A stretch of 64,000 bases of DNA from Streptomyces coffeae (GTDB lineage: Bacteria; Actinomycetota; Actinomycetes; Streptomycetales; Streptomycetaceae): positions 372,001 through 436,000 of the forward strand of contig NZ_JAERRF010000004.1 of the NCBI RefSeq assembly GCF_016741875.1, read 5' to 3'. Of this stretch, positions 1 through 9,100 are shown piece after piece. The notes beneath the pieces are model-generated. The model ran no database searches, was not told the origin of the DNA, and worked only from the letters and a program-made list of their open reading frames with translations. Positions within the stretch are counted from its first letter, which is position 1. Each line of letters begins with the position of its first letter. The translations under genes and the position numbers were made by a program.

Positions 1-192
1 GGGCACGAACGCCTGGCACCGGGGCCCCGCGCGCACCGCGCGGGGGACCCGGTCCCTCTCCGCGCCCGGCTCGGGTCGGCCGGGCTTCCGGCATCCGCGG
101 CATCGACGCGCGGTCACCATCGGGCGAGCGGGCCCGTACGGCGGTCGCGGCGGAGACCCGCTGACGGCTGGTCAGCTCCACGGATCGGGTGG

Positions 193-1170
193 TCAGTTCT
201 GCGGAACCACCGCCACCGGGCAGTGCGCATGATGCAGTACGGCGTGGTTGACCGGACCGAGCTGCATTCCGAAGTGCCCCTGCCGCCGCCGGGCACCCAT
301 GACCAGCAGATCGGCCCGGGCCGAGGCGTCCAGCAGCGCCTTGCGCGCCGGGGCCTCCACCGCGCGGTGTGTCACCGGCACCGGGGGCCGCCCGGCCGCG
401 CCGCCCAGCGCCTCGGCCAGCAGACCGGTGGCGTGCCGGGCATGGTCCGCGCGCCCGTCGTGGCCGTCCCGCGCCGTATCGCGCCCCCGGCGCACGCCCT
501 GGCCCTCACGCTCTTCACCGCGCCCCGCGCGGTGTTCCGCGCTGCGCGCCGCGCGCGGGCCGTGGTCGTCGGGGCCCGCGCAGCGCCAGGCGTGCACCGC
601 CTCAAGCGCTCCGCCGCGCAGCCGCGCCTCGCGCAGCGCGAAGGCGACGGCGGGGGAGTGCGGCGGTACGCGTCCGGGCGCGCCCGGGGGCTCACGCTCG
701 GCGATCCCCACGGCCACCCGGTGCACCCCGCCCCGTACGCTCTCCGCCCGGCCGCGCACCACGACCACCGGGCAGTGCGCGCGCGCCGCGATGCCCAGCC
801 CCACCGAGCCCAGCAGCAGCGACGCCAACTCACCGCGTCCGTGCCATCCGACGACCACCGCCTCCGCGCTCTGCCCGGCCCGCAGCAGCGCGGTGACCGG
901 GTCGTCGGTCACCAGGTCGGTCATCACCTTCAGCTCCGGTGCCCGGCGCCCGGCCCGTTCGGCCGCCGTGGCCAGCACCGTCTCACCGCGGAGCCGCTCG
1001 GTGGGCCGACCGGCGGACGACGCGGGCAGACAGCCCTCGTACCGCTCCCACAGTGAAGCGTGGACGATACGCAGCGGGGTCCCCCGCAGCGCGGCCATCC
1101 CGGCCGCCCAGTCCAGCGCGCCGGAGGCGCTGTCCGAACCGTCGACCCCGACGACCACGGGAAGTTCCAC
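193..1170 (-). CDS. Universal stress protein, two tandem UspA domains
   Basis: A 325-residue protein with two Usp folds. The first runs from about residue 3 to 145 (begins VVVGVDGSDSA, ends in the HCPVVVVRGR strand). The second runs from about 150 to 325 and ends with GARRRQGHFGMQLGPVNHAV then HCPVAVVPQ. That stretch is close to the G-2x-G-9x-G(S/T) ATP-binding signature of the family. Tandem UspA proteins are common in actinobacteria and are linked to stress, hypoxia and dormancy responses; the actual role here is inferred. The start is GTG with only a weak ribosome site. The linker region is Arg/Gly/His-rich and looks poorly conserved. It lies in the same orientation as the RsbW-like ATPase gene and near a NarL/DevR-type response regulator, a grouping that suggests a stress block. 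Confidence 0.9.
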   Translation of the reverse strand: MELPVVVGVDGSDSASGALDWAAGMAALRGTPLRIVHASLWERYEGCLPASSAGRPTERLRGETVLATAAERAGRRAPELKVMTDLVTDDPVTALLRAGQSAEAVVVGWHGRGELASLLLGSVGLGIAARAHCPVVVVRGRAESVRGGVHRVAVGIAEREPPGAPGRVPPHSPAVAFALREARLRGGALEAVHAWRCAGPDDHGPRAARSAEHRAGRGEEREGQGVRRGRDTARDGHDGRADHARHATGLLAEALGGAAGRPPVPVTHRAVEAPARKALLDASARADLLVMGARRRQGHFGMQLGPVNHAVLHHAHCPVAVVPQN

Positions 1171-1306
1171 CCGTGCCCACCGCCTCTCATGTCAGCGCAT
1201 GGATGAGTTCTTTCCCTCGTGTCCCTGGAAAACGCGGGTAGCCGCGAAAAGCGCGCGAGCCCGGCCGCGGCGCTGCGGAGGAGCGGCCGGGTCCGCCCCG
1301 GCCGGG

Positions 1307-1732
1307 CTATCGCAGCCTCATCGCGAGAGTCACCACGGCGCCCACGGCCCCCGCGCTGACCGCGAACCGGTCGGTGACCAGCCGGGTCAGCCACAGCCCG
1401 CGGCCGCTGGTCGCGCCGTCCAGCCCCGGGAGGATCTGCGGGATGAGGTCCTCGGAGAAGCCGGGGCCGGAGTCGGAGATCCGGCACTCCAGCTCATCGC
1501 CCACCCGCCGCAGCAGCAGCGATCCGGTGCCGCCCGCGTGCTCGATGGCGTTGCTGGCGATCTCGTCGACGGCCAGGACGAAGTCTCCGCGCCGGGCCTC
1601 GCACAGCCCGGCCCAGGCCGCGCACTCCTCGACCTGCACCCGCAGCCGGGGCAGCTCGCCGGCGGTGAAACGGCGCTTCAGCAGGTGGTCTCCGGCTCGG
1701 TTGGCGGACCGACGACGAGGGTCGGCTAGCAC
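1307..1732 (-). CDS. RsbW/SpoIIAB-type ATP-binding protein (anti-sigma-factor-like kinase)
   Basis: A 141-residue stand-alone HATPase_c domain. The N box is DEIASNAIEHAGG (about residues 56-68), the G1 box is DSGPGF (about 87-92) and the G2 box is GRGLWLTRLVTDRF (about 110-123). Streptomyces encodes dozens of such proteins. Some bind and phosphorylate anti-anti-sigma factors or sequester SigB-like sigma factors, but many have no assigned partner. No sigma factor or STAS antagonist lies beside it, so its partner cannot be named. The 5' end is divergent from the cyclic-nucleotide-binding gene across about 245 bp. Confidence 0.88.
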   Translation of the reverse strand: MLADPRRRSANRAGDHLLKRRFTAGELPRLRVQVEECAAWAGLCEARRGDFVLAVDEIASNAIEHAGGTGSLLLRRVGDELECRISDSGPGFSEDLIPQILPGLDGATSGRGLWLTRLVTDRFAVSAGAVGAVVTLAMRLR

Positions 1733-1977
1733 CAGTGCCTCCCGTTTTGACGAGGACGAGCGACATCACAGGGTCGGTGAAGCAGCCGAGGGTAGGGCCG
1801 ATGGGCCGCCAACACCGTCGCCGATCAAAAATGACGTGTCCTATCGGAAACCTGACCGGAAATGGGTATAGGTGAGTCGAAAGCCGTTCACCGGCATACC
1901 GATCTGGATCAGACACCTCGTATACGCACGGTCACCGCCGAGGCGCGAGGCGGAAGCGGAGACGGCAGGGTGAGGTC

Positions 1978-2427
1978 ATGATGGGACTTCTCAGCGCGCT
2001 GAAGGCCGAGCACCGCGAGCGCGTGATGGCGCTCGCCCGCGATGTGTCCTTCCCCTCGGGCGGCCGCATCTTCGAGGAGGGCCGCAAGGCCGACCGCTTC
2101 TGGATCATCCGCACCGGCGCGGTCACCCTCGATCTGCATGTCCCCGGACGTCGCGCCGCGGTGATCGAGACCCTCGGCCCCGGGGAGCTCATCGGCTGGT
2201 CATGGCTGTTCCCCCCGGACACCTGGCATCTGGGGGCGGAGGCGCTGAGCCCGGTGCGGGCGCATGAGTTCGACGCGGAGGCGGTGCGCCGGCTGTGCGA
2301 CGAGGACCCCGAGCTCGGCTACGCCCTCGCGCTGGCCTGCGCCCAGGTGATCGGACGCCGGTTGCAGAGCGCCCGGACCCGGCTGCTGGACCTGTACGGA
2401 CCGTACGCCGGGGGGATGACGCCCTAG
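1978..2427 (+). CDS. Stand-alone cyclic-nucleotide-binding-domain protein
   Basis: The 149-residue product is a Crp-like beta-roll (about residues 8-125). It includes FPSGGRIFEEGRKADRFWIIRTGAV and the turn TLGPGELIGWSWLF, which corresponds to the phosphate-binding-cassette region. The usual C-terminal winged helix of Crp/Fnr factors is missing, because the protein ends about 25 residues after the dimerisation helix. It is therefore more likely a small-ligand or redox sensor that acts through a partner than a DNA-binding regulator. Two adjacent ATG codons are possible starts; the upstream GAGG is close to both. It faces the RsbW-like gene divergently and precedes the lipoprotein gene on the same strand. 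Confidence 0.85.
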   Translation: MMGLLSALKAEHRERVMALARDVSFPSGGRIFEEGRKADRFWIIRTGAVTLDLHVPGRRAAVIETLGPGELIGWSWLFPPDTWHLGAEALSPVRAHEFDAEAVRRLCDEDPELGYALALACAQVIGRRLQSARTRLLDLYGPYAGGMTP

Positions 2428-2504
2428 GGTCCCCTTTGACGACGGGGCCACGGCAGCCGGAACCCCCGCCGGGCCCCTGGGCCGGGGCGTGCCAAGCTGA
2501 TCAC

Positions 2505-3086
2505 ATGAGCATCCGTCACCTTCTGCGCCACGGGGTTCCCCTGCTGGCCGCGGCCCTGACCCTGTCCGCCTGCGGTGGCGAGGGCTCCGGCTCCACACCG
2601 TCCGGCTCCGCGGACAGCGGCGGGCTCAGCCGGATCTCCCCGGACGAGCGCAAGCCCCTCCGGCTGTCGGGCAGGACCCTGGAGGACACACCGCTCGACA
2701 CCGCCGCCTACCGGGGCGAGGTCGTGGTGGTCAACATATGGGCCTCCCAGTGCGGGCCGTGCCGGGCCGAGGCGTCGGGCCTGACCACGGTGGCCGAGGA
2801 GACCAGGGCCAAGGGGGTCCGCTTCGTGGGGATCAACACCCGCGACCCCAGCCGGGAGGCGGCCCGTGCCTTCGAGAAGAAGTACGACGTGCCGTATCCC
2901 AGCCTCTACGACCGGATGGGCAAGCTGGTGCTCGCCTTCCCCCGGGGCAGCGTCAACCCGCAGGCCATCCCCTCGACGGTGTTCCTCGACCGGAAGGGGC
3001 GGATCGCGGCTCGGGCGCTGCGGCCGCTGAGCGAGGCCGATCTGCGGAAGGTCATCACCCCGTTGGCGGCCGAGAAGCGGTCCTGA
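2505..3086 (+). CDS. TlpA/ResA-like thioredoxin-fold lipoprotein
   Basis: A 193-residue exported redox protein. Residues 1-23 form a lipoprotein signal with lipobox LSAC (modified Cys23). A Ser/Gly-rich linker follows, then a TlpA-like fold. The redox motif is WASQCGPCRAE with Cys83 and Cys86, and the cis-Pro strand is AIPSTVFLD. TlpA/ResA relatives reduce disulfides outside the membrane, for example in cytochrome c maturation; the substrate here is unknown. The ATG was chosen because it gives a complete lipoprotein signal; the reading frame is open upstream but lacks coding character. It is flanked by the cNMP-binding gene and the response-regulator gene, all on the plus strand. Confidence 0.92.
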   Translation: MSIRHLLRHGVPLLAAALTLSACGGEGSGSTPSGSADSGGLSRISPDERKPLRLSGRTLEDTPLDTAAYRGEVVVVNIWASQCGPCRAEASGLTTVAEETRAKGVRFVGINTRDPSREAARAFEKKYDVPYPSLYDRMGKLVLAFPRGSVNPQAIPSTVFLDRKGRIAARALRPLSEADLRKVITPLAAEKRS

Positions 3087-3178
3087 GGGCCGAACGGCCC
3101 TTACGCTTCCGCGCGTCAGGCCGTAAAGCTGGGCAGCTGGATCACGACCGGCGCCCCGCGTGCCATGTGAGGAGTGCA

Positions 3179-3901
3179 GTGCCCGAGACAGCCGATCCCA
3201 CCGGCCCCGACGGCCCCGCCGCCACAGCCGCCGAGCCCATCGGGGTCTTTCTGCTCGACGACCATGAGGTGGTGCGGCGCGGACTGCGCGACCTCTTCGA
3301 CGCCGAGCCCGATCTGCGGGTGGTCGGCGAGGCGGCGAACGCCCGTGAGGCCATCGCCCGTGCCCCCGCCGTACGGCCCCGGGTCGCCGTGCTCGACGTA
3401 CGGCTCGGTTCGTCGGGCGACGGCGGTGACCACGAAGGGATCGAGGTCTGCCGGGAGTTGCGGACCCGGCTGCCCGGACTCGCCTGTCTGATGCTCACGT
3501 CCTTCGACGACGACGAGGCGCTCTTCGACGCCATCATGGCCGGGGCCGCGGGCTATGTGCTCAAGCAGATCAACGGCTCCGACCTGGTCTCGGCCGTCCG
3601 TACGGTGGCCGCCGGGCGGTCCATGCTCGACCCGGGAGCCACCGCGCGGGTGATGGCCCGGCTGCGCGGACCGGAGCCCAGCGGACCCCCCGAGCTGGAA
3701 CGGCTCTCACCGCGAGAGCGGGAGATCCTCGAGCTCATCGGCGACGGACTGACCAACCGGCAGATTGCCGAACGGCTGTTCCTGGCCGAAAAGACGGTGA
3801 AGAACCGGATCTCCTCGATCCTGTCGAAGCTGGGTGTGGGACGGCGGATCCAGGCCGCGGTCATCGCCGAGCGGATGAAGGAGCGCGGCACCGGGCAGTG
3901 A
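3179..3901 (+). CDS. NarL/FixJ-family response regulator (DevR/DosR-like)
   Basis: The 240-residue product has a receiver domain (about 20-145) with acidic pocket LLDDHE (Asp27, Asp28), phospho-acceptor Asp73 in VLDVRLG, Thr/Ser at LMLTSFDD and the conserved Lys of VLKQI. A LuxR-type HTH (about 170-235) follows: LSPREREILELIGDGLTNRQIAERLFLAEKTVKNRISSIL in two parts around the recognition helix. A GTG start with GAGGAGTG upstream is preferred; the frame is open further upstream only by chance. No histidine kinase gene lies next to it, so it is an orphan or is served by a distant sensor. Neighbouring UspA and cNMP-binding genes make a dormancy or redox-stress role plausible. Confidence 0.92.
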   Translation: MPETADPTGPDGPAATAAEPIGVFLLDDHEVVRRGLRDLFDAEPDLRVVGEAANAREAIARAPAVRPRVAVLDVRLGSSGDGGDHEGIEVCRELRTRLPGLACLMLTSFDDDEALFDAIMAGAAGYVLKQINGSDLVSAVRTVAAGRSMLDPGATARVMARLRGPEPSGPPELERLSPREREILELIGDGLTNRQIAERLFLAEKTVKNRISSILSKLGVGRRIQAAVIAERMKERGTGQ

Positions 3902-3947
3902 GCCCCGGGCGCACACCGGAGCCGCCGCCGCGCCGGCCGCCGACCCT

Positions 3948-3994
3948 CGCGTGGGGCGTGAGGCAGGCTCCCCTCCTGCCTCGCGCCCCACGCG
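3948..3994 (+). terminator. Strong intrinsic hairpin after the response-regulator gene
   Basis: Inverted repeat of about 20 bp: CGCGTGGGGCGTGAGGCAGG pairs with the downstream copy around a 7-nt loop (CTCCCCT), with one G-T wobble. It starts 46 bp after the stop codon. No U-tract follows, as is usual in streptomycetes. Confidence 0.8.
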
Positions 3995-4142
3995 GAACGG
4001 GGGCGGCCGGTCGATGTCGCTCATCACCGCAGTGGGGTGAGAGCCCGGTCCGTCCCCGCATATGGGGTGGCTCGTGGAACAGCCTGTCCAGGATCGCCGG
4101 GACCGAACCGATCCGGGAGGGGCCGAACGGCCCCCAGAACAG

Positions 4143-4171
4143 GGGCCGGACGGGGAATGCCCGTCCGGCCC
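4143..4171 (-). terminator. Hairpin downstream of the DUF6643-like gene
   Basis: A perfect 12-bp stem (GGGCCGGACGGG / CCCGTCCGGCCC) with loop GAATG lies about 54 bp beyond the stop codon of the minus-strand gene. A second small stem (GGGGCC-GAAC-GGCCCC) sits just beyond, at about 4119-4134. Together with the hairpin at 3948 these fill the 323-bp gap between the two convergent genes; no gene is seen there. Confidence 0.7.
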
Positions 4172-4224
4172 GATCCTTCCCTCGGCCGGGCACCATGGCC
4201 CGGCCGCTCACCTCCCGAAGATGT

Positions 4225-4707
4225 TCAGTAGCCGCCTCCCGGCTGCGGCGGCCGGCCGCCCGGATACTGCTGCTGACGTCCGTACGGGTCGTCATACGGG
4301 GACGGCGCGGGGGCCGGACGCGGCGCGGGGCGCTGCATCGCCGGACGCATCGCGTCGTATCCCATCGGCGAGGGCGCCGCCGGGCGCTGGGGCTGCGCAC
4401 CCGGGTAGCCGCGCGGACCCGCCTGCGGCGGGATGTACGGCGTCTGCGCCTGCTGCAACCCCATGGGCTGCGGCGCGGGCTGCTGGTAGCCGGGCGGCGG
4501 GGTGTGGTGCGAAGGACCGGCCGGCAGCGCGGGCAGCGCCGGGGGCAGGGCCGGAAGGTGACTTCCGGTGTCGTACGCGGACGGCACCCTGATGGGCGCG
4601 ATCTGCGGTGTCCCCCGCTCGGCGACGAGGCTGTCGTAGATGGGGGTGTCCGGGAAGGACGGCGAGGAGTAGTAGCCGCCGCCGTAGGTACTGCGGGGGG
4701 AGGTCAT
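4225..4707 (-). CDS. Pro/Gln/Tyr-rich protein, DUF6643-like
   Basis: The 160-residue product has a conserved-looking N-terminal third (SPRSTYGGGYYSSPSF, DTPIYDSLVAERGTPQIAPI), then a low-complexity tail rich in Pro, Gln and Tyr. It has no membrane segment, signal peptide or catalytic motif. From memory this matches a family found mainly in Streptomyces (DUF6643) with no known function. The 5' end is divergent from the TerD-family gene across a 247-bp intergenic region that is noticeably AT-richer than its surroundings. Confidence 0.75.
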   Translation of the reverse strand: MTSPRSTYGGGYYSSPSFPDTPIYDSLVAERGTPQIAPIRVPSAYDTGSHLPALPPALPALPAGPSHHTPPPGYQQPAPQPMGLQQAQTPYIPPQAGPRGYPGAQPQRPAAPSPMGYDAMRPAMQRPAPRPAPAPSPYDDPYGRQQQYPGGRPPQPGGGY

Positions 4708-4954
4708 AGCCCATAAGTTAAGCCCACGATGTGCTCATTGGGGAGTCCGGTAGGAGGGTTGTTTTCAGTGTTGGGAGGCGTCGCGGCGCATCAATCATTG
4801 CTAACCCGGGAAAATCGGTCGCCGTGGTGCGTTGAGATCGCGTAAAGAGCGCGTTTTCAGCGGGTTACCCGCGGTCGGACTCCGGTGTCACACGGAAGAG
4901 TGGCGCAGGGCAGACTGGCCCGCAGCTGCGTGAACAGAAAGGCAGGGGGACGAC

Positions 4955-6328
4955 ATGTCGATGTCCAAGGGCGGCAATACACCGGTGCCGGCGGCGTCGG
5001 TGCGGATCGAGCTCGGCTGGCGCACCGGCCCGGGCGTACCGGATGTGGACGCCTCGGCGCTGCTGCTGGTCTCCGGAAAGGTCCGCTCCGACGCGGACTT
5101 CGTGTTCTACAACCAGGCGACCCACTCCTCGGGCGCCGTCCGCCACGAGGGCAAACGCACCGCCGGGGACACGGTGACCGACACCCTCGCGGTCGATCTG
5201 TCCACGGTCGAGCCCGAGATCGAGACCGTGGTGCTCGCGGGCTCCGCCGACGGCGGGAGCTTCGGCCAGGTGCCGGGCCTCAACATCCGGGTCGTGGATG
5301 CCTCGGGCGGCGCGGAGATCGCCCGCTTCGACAGCCAGGACGCCACCGTCGAGACGGCCTTCGTCCTCGGTGAGCTCTACCGGAGGCAGGGCACCTGGAA
5401 GTTCCGCGCCGTGGGCCAGGGTTACGGCAGCGGGCTCGCCGGGCTCGCCACCGATTACGGGATCAGCGTCGACGAACCCCAGCAGACGGCCGCCCCGGCT
5501 CCCGCCGCGCCTCCGGCTCCCACCGCGTCCCCGTACGCCGCGCCGCCGGTTCCGCCCACGACTCCCGCTCCGCCCGTCGGCGCCTACCCGCCCCCTCCGC
5601 CGCCGCCGATGGGCGGCGGTTCCGCGGCTTTCCCGCCGCCCGCGCCCCCGGCGCCGCCCGCCCCGGCCCCCGCGGCTCCCGGAGCGCCGGTGAACCTCAG
5701 CAAGGTCACGCTGACCAAGCAGGCCCCGTCCGTCTCGCTCACCAAGCAGGGCGGCACCTCCGGTGCGATGCGGGTCAACCTCAACTGGCAGATCCACAAG
5801 CAGTTCAAGGGGTGGGGCGCCAAGCTGGGCAAGGCCATGGCCATGCACAGCGACCTCGACCTGGACCTCGGCTGCCTCTTCGAGCTGTCCGACGGAAGCA
5901 AGGGCGTGGTGCAGGCGCTCGGCAACTCCTTCGGCTCCCTGCACCAGCCGCCGTTCATCCAGCTCGACGCGGACGACCGGACCGGCGCCCGGGCGCAGGG
6001 CGAGAACCTCACCATCAACCTTGACCACAAGGACGCGTTCCGCCGCATCCTGGTGTTCGTGACCATCTACGAGGGCGCGCGCAGCTTCGCCAACCTCAAC
6101 GCCACGGTCACCCTCCAGCCGCAGTTCGGCGCGGCGGTGGACTTCTCGCTCGACGAGTGCACCGTCCCGTCCCCGGTCTGCGCCCTGGCGCTCATCACCA
6201 ACAACGGCGGCGACCTCGTCGTCCAGCGCGAGGCCCGCTATCTGGTGCCGGAGCGCGGTGTCAGCCCGCAGCGCACCCTGGACTACGCCTACGGGTGGGG
6301 GATGAACTGGACACCCGGCCGCAAATGA
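4955..6328 (+). CDS. Double TerD-domain protein (TerA-like C-terminal domain)
   Basis: A 457-residue cytosolic protein. Residues about 5-175 form a TerD-type jelly roll with the calcium-site strand DADFVFYNQ and the [17 protein letters not shown] strand. A linker of about 70 residues, almost entirely Pro, Ala and Gly, follows. A second, TerA-like domain (about 245-455) has [15 protein letters not shown] and the [14 protein letters not shown] strand. TerD-family proteins bind calcium and occur in tellurite, stress and differentiation contexts. Streptomycetes carry many copies, and most are not needed for tellurite resistance. ATG was chosen with GGGGACGAC upstream. It is convergent with the HpnB-like gene. 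Confidence 0.92.
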   Translation: MSMSKGGNTPVPAASVRIELGWRTGPGVPDVDASALLLVSGKVRSDADFVFYNQATHSSGAVRHEGKRTAGDTVTDTLAVDLSTVEPEIETVVLAGSADGGSFGQVPGLNIRVVDASGGAEIARFDSQDATVETAFVLGELYRRQGTWKFRAVGQGYGSGLAGLATDYGISVDEPQQTAAPAPAAPPAPTASPYAAPPVPPTTPAPPVGAYPPPPPPPMGGGSAAFPPPAPPAPPAPAPAAPGAPVNLSKVTLTKQAPSVSLTKQGGTSGAMRVNLNWQIHKQFKGWGAKLGKAMAMHSDLDLDLGCLFELSDGSKGVVQALGNSFGSLHQPPFIQLDADDRTGARAQGENLTINLDHKDAFRRILVFVTIYEGARSFANLNATVTLQPQFGAAVDFSLDECTVPSPVCALALITNNGGDLVVQREARYLVPERGVSPQRTLDYAYGWGMNWTPGRK

Positions 6329-6371
6329 GCTCCCCGCGCGGGCAGTGGGGCCGTCAGGGCGGGTGCGGCGC

Positions 6372-7580
6372 TCAGGGCGCGGCGCTGGGGCGGGCGTAGG
6401 TGCGCCCCTTCCAGGCCGCGCCCCGCCCGCGGTAGTGCCGCAGCGCCGAGTCCACGGTCATCAGCAGATAGAGAAAGGCCGTCAGGGGCAGCAGCGGCGC
6501 CAGCCAGAGCGTCTGCCGGTAGTAGCGCAGCATCGGGATGTACGTCCCGGCCATCAGCGCCCAGGCCGCCGCGCCCAGCGCCAGCGGAACGGCGCTTCCG
6601 GTCAGCAGCCCGGCGCACACGGCGGCGGGCGGCGCGAGGTACACCACCGCGAGCCCCGCGACCGTCGCCGCCAGCAGCAGCGGATTGTGGCGCAGCTGGG
6701 CGTACGCGCTGCGCGCGACCATCCGCCACAGGTCGCCGAGACCGGGGTACGGCCGGACGCTGTCGACCCGTTCGGCAAGGCCCAGCCAGATCGCACCGCC
6801 GGACCGCTTGACCGCGCGGGCCAGCGCCACGTCGTCGATGACCGCCTGCCGGATGGTCTCCGGGATCCCCGCCCGCTTGGCCGCCTCCCGGCGCAGCAGT
6901 ACACAGCCGCCCGCGGCCGCCGCGGTGCGCGCCCGGGGCCGGTTGACCCACCGGAAGGGGTACAGCTGGCAGAAGAAGTAGACGAACGCGGGCACGATCA
7001 GCCGCTCCCATCCGGTCGCCACCCGCAGCCGGGCCATCTGCGAGACCAGGTCGAGCCGGGCCGCCGTGGCCGCCCGCACCAGCTTCCGCAGGGAATCCGG
7101 CTCATGGGCGATGTCGGCGTCCGTCAGCAGCAGATACTCGGCGGCACCGGTCCCGGCCTCCTCGCGCCGCGCGGCGAGGGCCATCCCGTGCCGGACCGCC
7201 CACAGCTTGCCGGTCCAGCCCGGCTCCGGTTCGCCGGGGGAGTCGACGGTGAGCGCCAGTCCGCCGCAGGCGTCGGCCAGTTCGCGGGCCACCTTGCCGG
7301 TGCCGTCCGAACTGCCGTCGTCGATCAGGAAGATCTCGGCCCGCCCCGGGTAGTCCTGGGCGAGCAGCGAGGGCAGGCTCACCGGAAGCACGGCGGACTC
7401 GTCCCGCGCGGGCACCACCACGGCCACCGAGGGCCAGCAGCCGGGCTCGTCGTCGGTGCCGGACTCCGGCGGGCCGGTGCGGGGCAGCCGGACGTCCGTA
7501 CGCCAGAAGAACCCCTGGCCCAGCAGCAGCCACAGCCAAGCGGCCAGGGCCGCGGCGGCGATCCACGTCAGCTCGCTCAC
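6372..7580 (-). CDS. Family 2 glycosyltransferase, HpnB-like membrane enzyme
   Basis: About 402 residues from a GTG start at 7580; the frame stays open to 7622. An N-terminal membrane helix (AAAALAAWLWLLLGQGF) leads into a GT-A domain: VAVVVPARDE, then IDDGSSDGT, then the metal-binding LTDADIAHEP, and a later VIDDVALARAVKRSG. At least three hydrophobic segments fill the C-terminal third. This layout matches hopene-associated glycosyltransferase HpnB and its relatives; no hopanoid genes are adjacent, so the acceptor is unknown. The gene ends 44 bp from the convergent TerD gene and has its 5' end divergent from the racemase gene. Confidence 0.85.
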   Translation of the reverse strand: MSELTWIAAAALAAWLWLLLGQGFFWRTDVRLPRTGPPESGTDDEPGCWPSVAVVVPARDESAVLPVSLPSLLAQDYPGRAEIFLIDDGSSDGTGKVARELADACGGLALTVDSPGEPEPGWTGKLWAVRHGMALAARREEAGTGAAEYLLLTDADIAHEPDSLRKLVRAATAARLDLVSQMARLRVATGWERLIVPAFVYFFCQLYPFRWVNRPRARTAAAAGGCVLLRREAAKRAGIPETIRQAVIDDVALARAVKRSGGAIWLGLAERVDSVRPYPGLGDLWRMVARSAYAQLRHNPLLLAATVAGLAVVYLAPPAAVCAGLLTGSAVPLALGAAAWALMAGTYIPMLRYYRQTLWLAPLLPLTAFLYLLMTVDSALRHYRGRGAAWKGRTYARPSAAP

Positions 7581-7648
7581 CCGCCGCAGTCTGCCCGAAG
7601 CGGTGCCCGGGCGACGGGCCAACGGGGCCGATCCATTAAAGTGACCGG

Positions 7649-8446
7649 GTGAAGATCGCGCTCATGGACTCCGGACTCGGCCTGTTGGCCACTGCCGCCG
7701 CGGTGCACCGTCTGCGGCCCGACGCCGATCTCGTCCTCTCCTCCGACCCCGACGGCATGCCGTGGGGGCCGCGCACTCCCGAGGACGTCACCGAGCATGC
7801 GCTGGCCTGCGCCCGCGCCGCCGCCGCACATGACCCCGATGTGCTGATCGTCGCGTGCAACACCGCCACCGTCCACGCGCTCCCCGCGCTGCGCGCCGAG
7901 CTGGAGCCCGCGCTGCCGGTCATCGGCACGGTGCCCGCGATCAAGCCCGCTGCCGCCGGGGGCGGCCCGATCGCCATCTGGGCCACGCCCGCCACCACCG
8001 GCAGCCCGTACCAGGAGAACCTGATCCGCGAGTTCGCGGCCGGGGTCGAGGTGACCCCGGTGGCCTGCCCGGGTCTCGCGGACGCCGTCCAGTACGCCGA
8101 CTTCGACGCCATCGACCAGGCGGTGGCCGTCGCCGCCGAGCGCACCCCGCGCGATGTGACCACCGTCGTCCTCGGCTGCACCCACTACGAGCTGGTCGCC
8201 GACCGCATCCGGACCGCCGTGCAGCAGCCGGACGCCCCCGCGCTGGTTCTGCTCGGATCCGCCGGGCCCGTCGCCGCCCAGGCGCTGCGCCGGATCGGTG
8301 CCGATCCGCTGCCGACCGACCAGGACGTTTCGGCGCGCGGCGGGCTCACGGTCATCCACAGCGGGCGCGAGGAGGAGCTGCCGCGGGCCGCGCTGGCGTA
8401 CGCCGAGGGCACTCTGCTGGCACCCGTCAGCACCGTGCGCGGCTGA
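7649..8446 (+). CDS. Aspartate/glutamate racemase family protein
   Basis: The 265-residue product has both cysteine motifs of cofactor-independent racemases: VACNTATVHALP (about residue 71) and LGCTHYELV (about residue 177), plus N-terminal MDSGLGLL. MurI makes D-glutamate for peptidoglycan. The replacement of the usual FDSGxGG by MDSGLGL and the absence of cell-wall genes nearby suggest a paralogue rather than the essential MurI. Start is GTG with a weak AAAG upstream. Confidence 0.85.
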   Translation: MKIALMDSGLGLLATAAAVHRLRPDADLVLSSDPDGMPWGPRTPEDVTEHALACARAAAAHDPDVLIVACNTATVHALPALRAELEPALPVIGTVPAIKPAAAGGGPIAIWATPATTGSPYQENLIREFAAGVEVTPVACPGLADAVQYADFDAIDQAVAVAAERTPRDVTTVVLGCTHYELVADRIRTAVQQPDAPALVLLGSAGPVAAQALRRIGADPLPTDQDVSARGGLTVIHSGREEELPRAALAYAEGTLLAPVSTVRG

Positions 8447-8502
8447 TCAAAACCCGCTTCCACCGGCGGAAACGGTGTGATCTGGTGCCGCGGTAGCGGA
8501 AC

Positions 8503-9081
8503 GTGAGTACCCTGCCAACTATGAGGCACCACCACCAGCACGGGAAGCGGACCCCGGCCGGGGAGCCGCCCGCGGTCTGGACCGGGCATGCACACAACCG
8601 TGGGCAGTGGGTGCTGGCCGCCGCGGGCGCCGCGTGTCTGGCGCTCGGTATCGACCTTGCCGTCGCGTCCCCGTGGGGTTCCGGTATCGCTCCGCTCCTG
8701 ATGTCGGTCATCGGCTGTGTCGCCGCCGGACTGCTGATGCTCTTCGGCACCATCGCCTTCGTCCATGTGGCGGTCCGGATCGACGCGGAGACCCTGGAGA
8801 TCCGCTGCGGTCATATGGGGCTGCCGCGCCGCCGCATTCCGCTGAGGGAAGTGGTCGACGTCGATGTCGCCTCCCGGGTCACCCCCTGCCAGTGGGGCGG
8901 CTGGGGCTATCGCTGGCGGCCCGAGAAGGGCACGGCGGTGGTGGTGCGGCGCGGTGAGGGCCTGGTGGTCCGCCTCGGGGACGGACGCGTCTTCACGGTC
9001 ACGGTGGACGACGCGGAGGCCGCGGTGTGGGTGATCCGCCAGCGGCTGCGGATGATCGCGAAGCCCGCCTCACAGGTCTGA
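8503..9081 (+). CDS. PH-domain-like membrane protein of unknown function
   Basis: A protein of up to 192 residues. It has two transmembrane helices near the N terminus (WVLAAAGAACLALGIDLA and a second at about 66-92), followed by a soluble domain with bacterial-PH character: IDAETLEIRCGHMGLPRRRIPLREVVDVDVA, then VVRLGDGRVFTVTVDD in two strands. The ATG at 8521 (MRHHHQ) is as likely a start as the GTG at 8503. The function is unknown. A small GC hairpin (CCGGC/GCCGG) follows the stop codon, then the MITE-like element. Confidence 0.8.
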   Translation: MSTLPTMRHHHQHGKRTPAGEPPAVWTGHAHNRGQWVLAAAGAACLALGIDLAVASPWGSGIAPLLMSVIGCVAAGLLMLFGTIAFVHVAVRIDAETLEIRCGHMGLPRRRIPLREVVDVDVASRVTPCQWGGWGYRWRPEKGTAVVVRRGEGLVVRLGDGRVFTVTVDDAEAAVWVIRQRLRMIAKPASQV

Positions 9082-9100
9082 CCGGCGCTTCGGCCGGCTA

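Noticed and set aside
248..1729. Long plus-strand frame opposite the UspA and RsbW-like genes
   Set aside because: Arg/Pro/Ala-rich composition typical of antisense frames in high-GC DNA; the minus-strand genes have clear domains.
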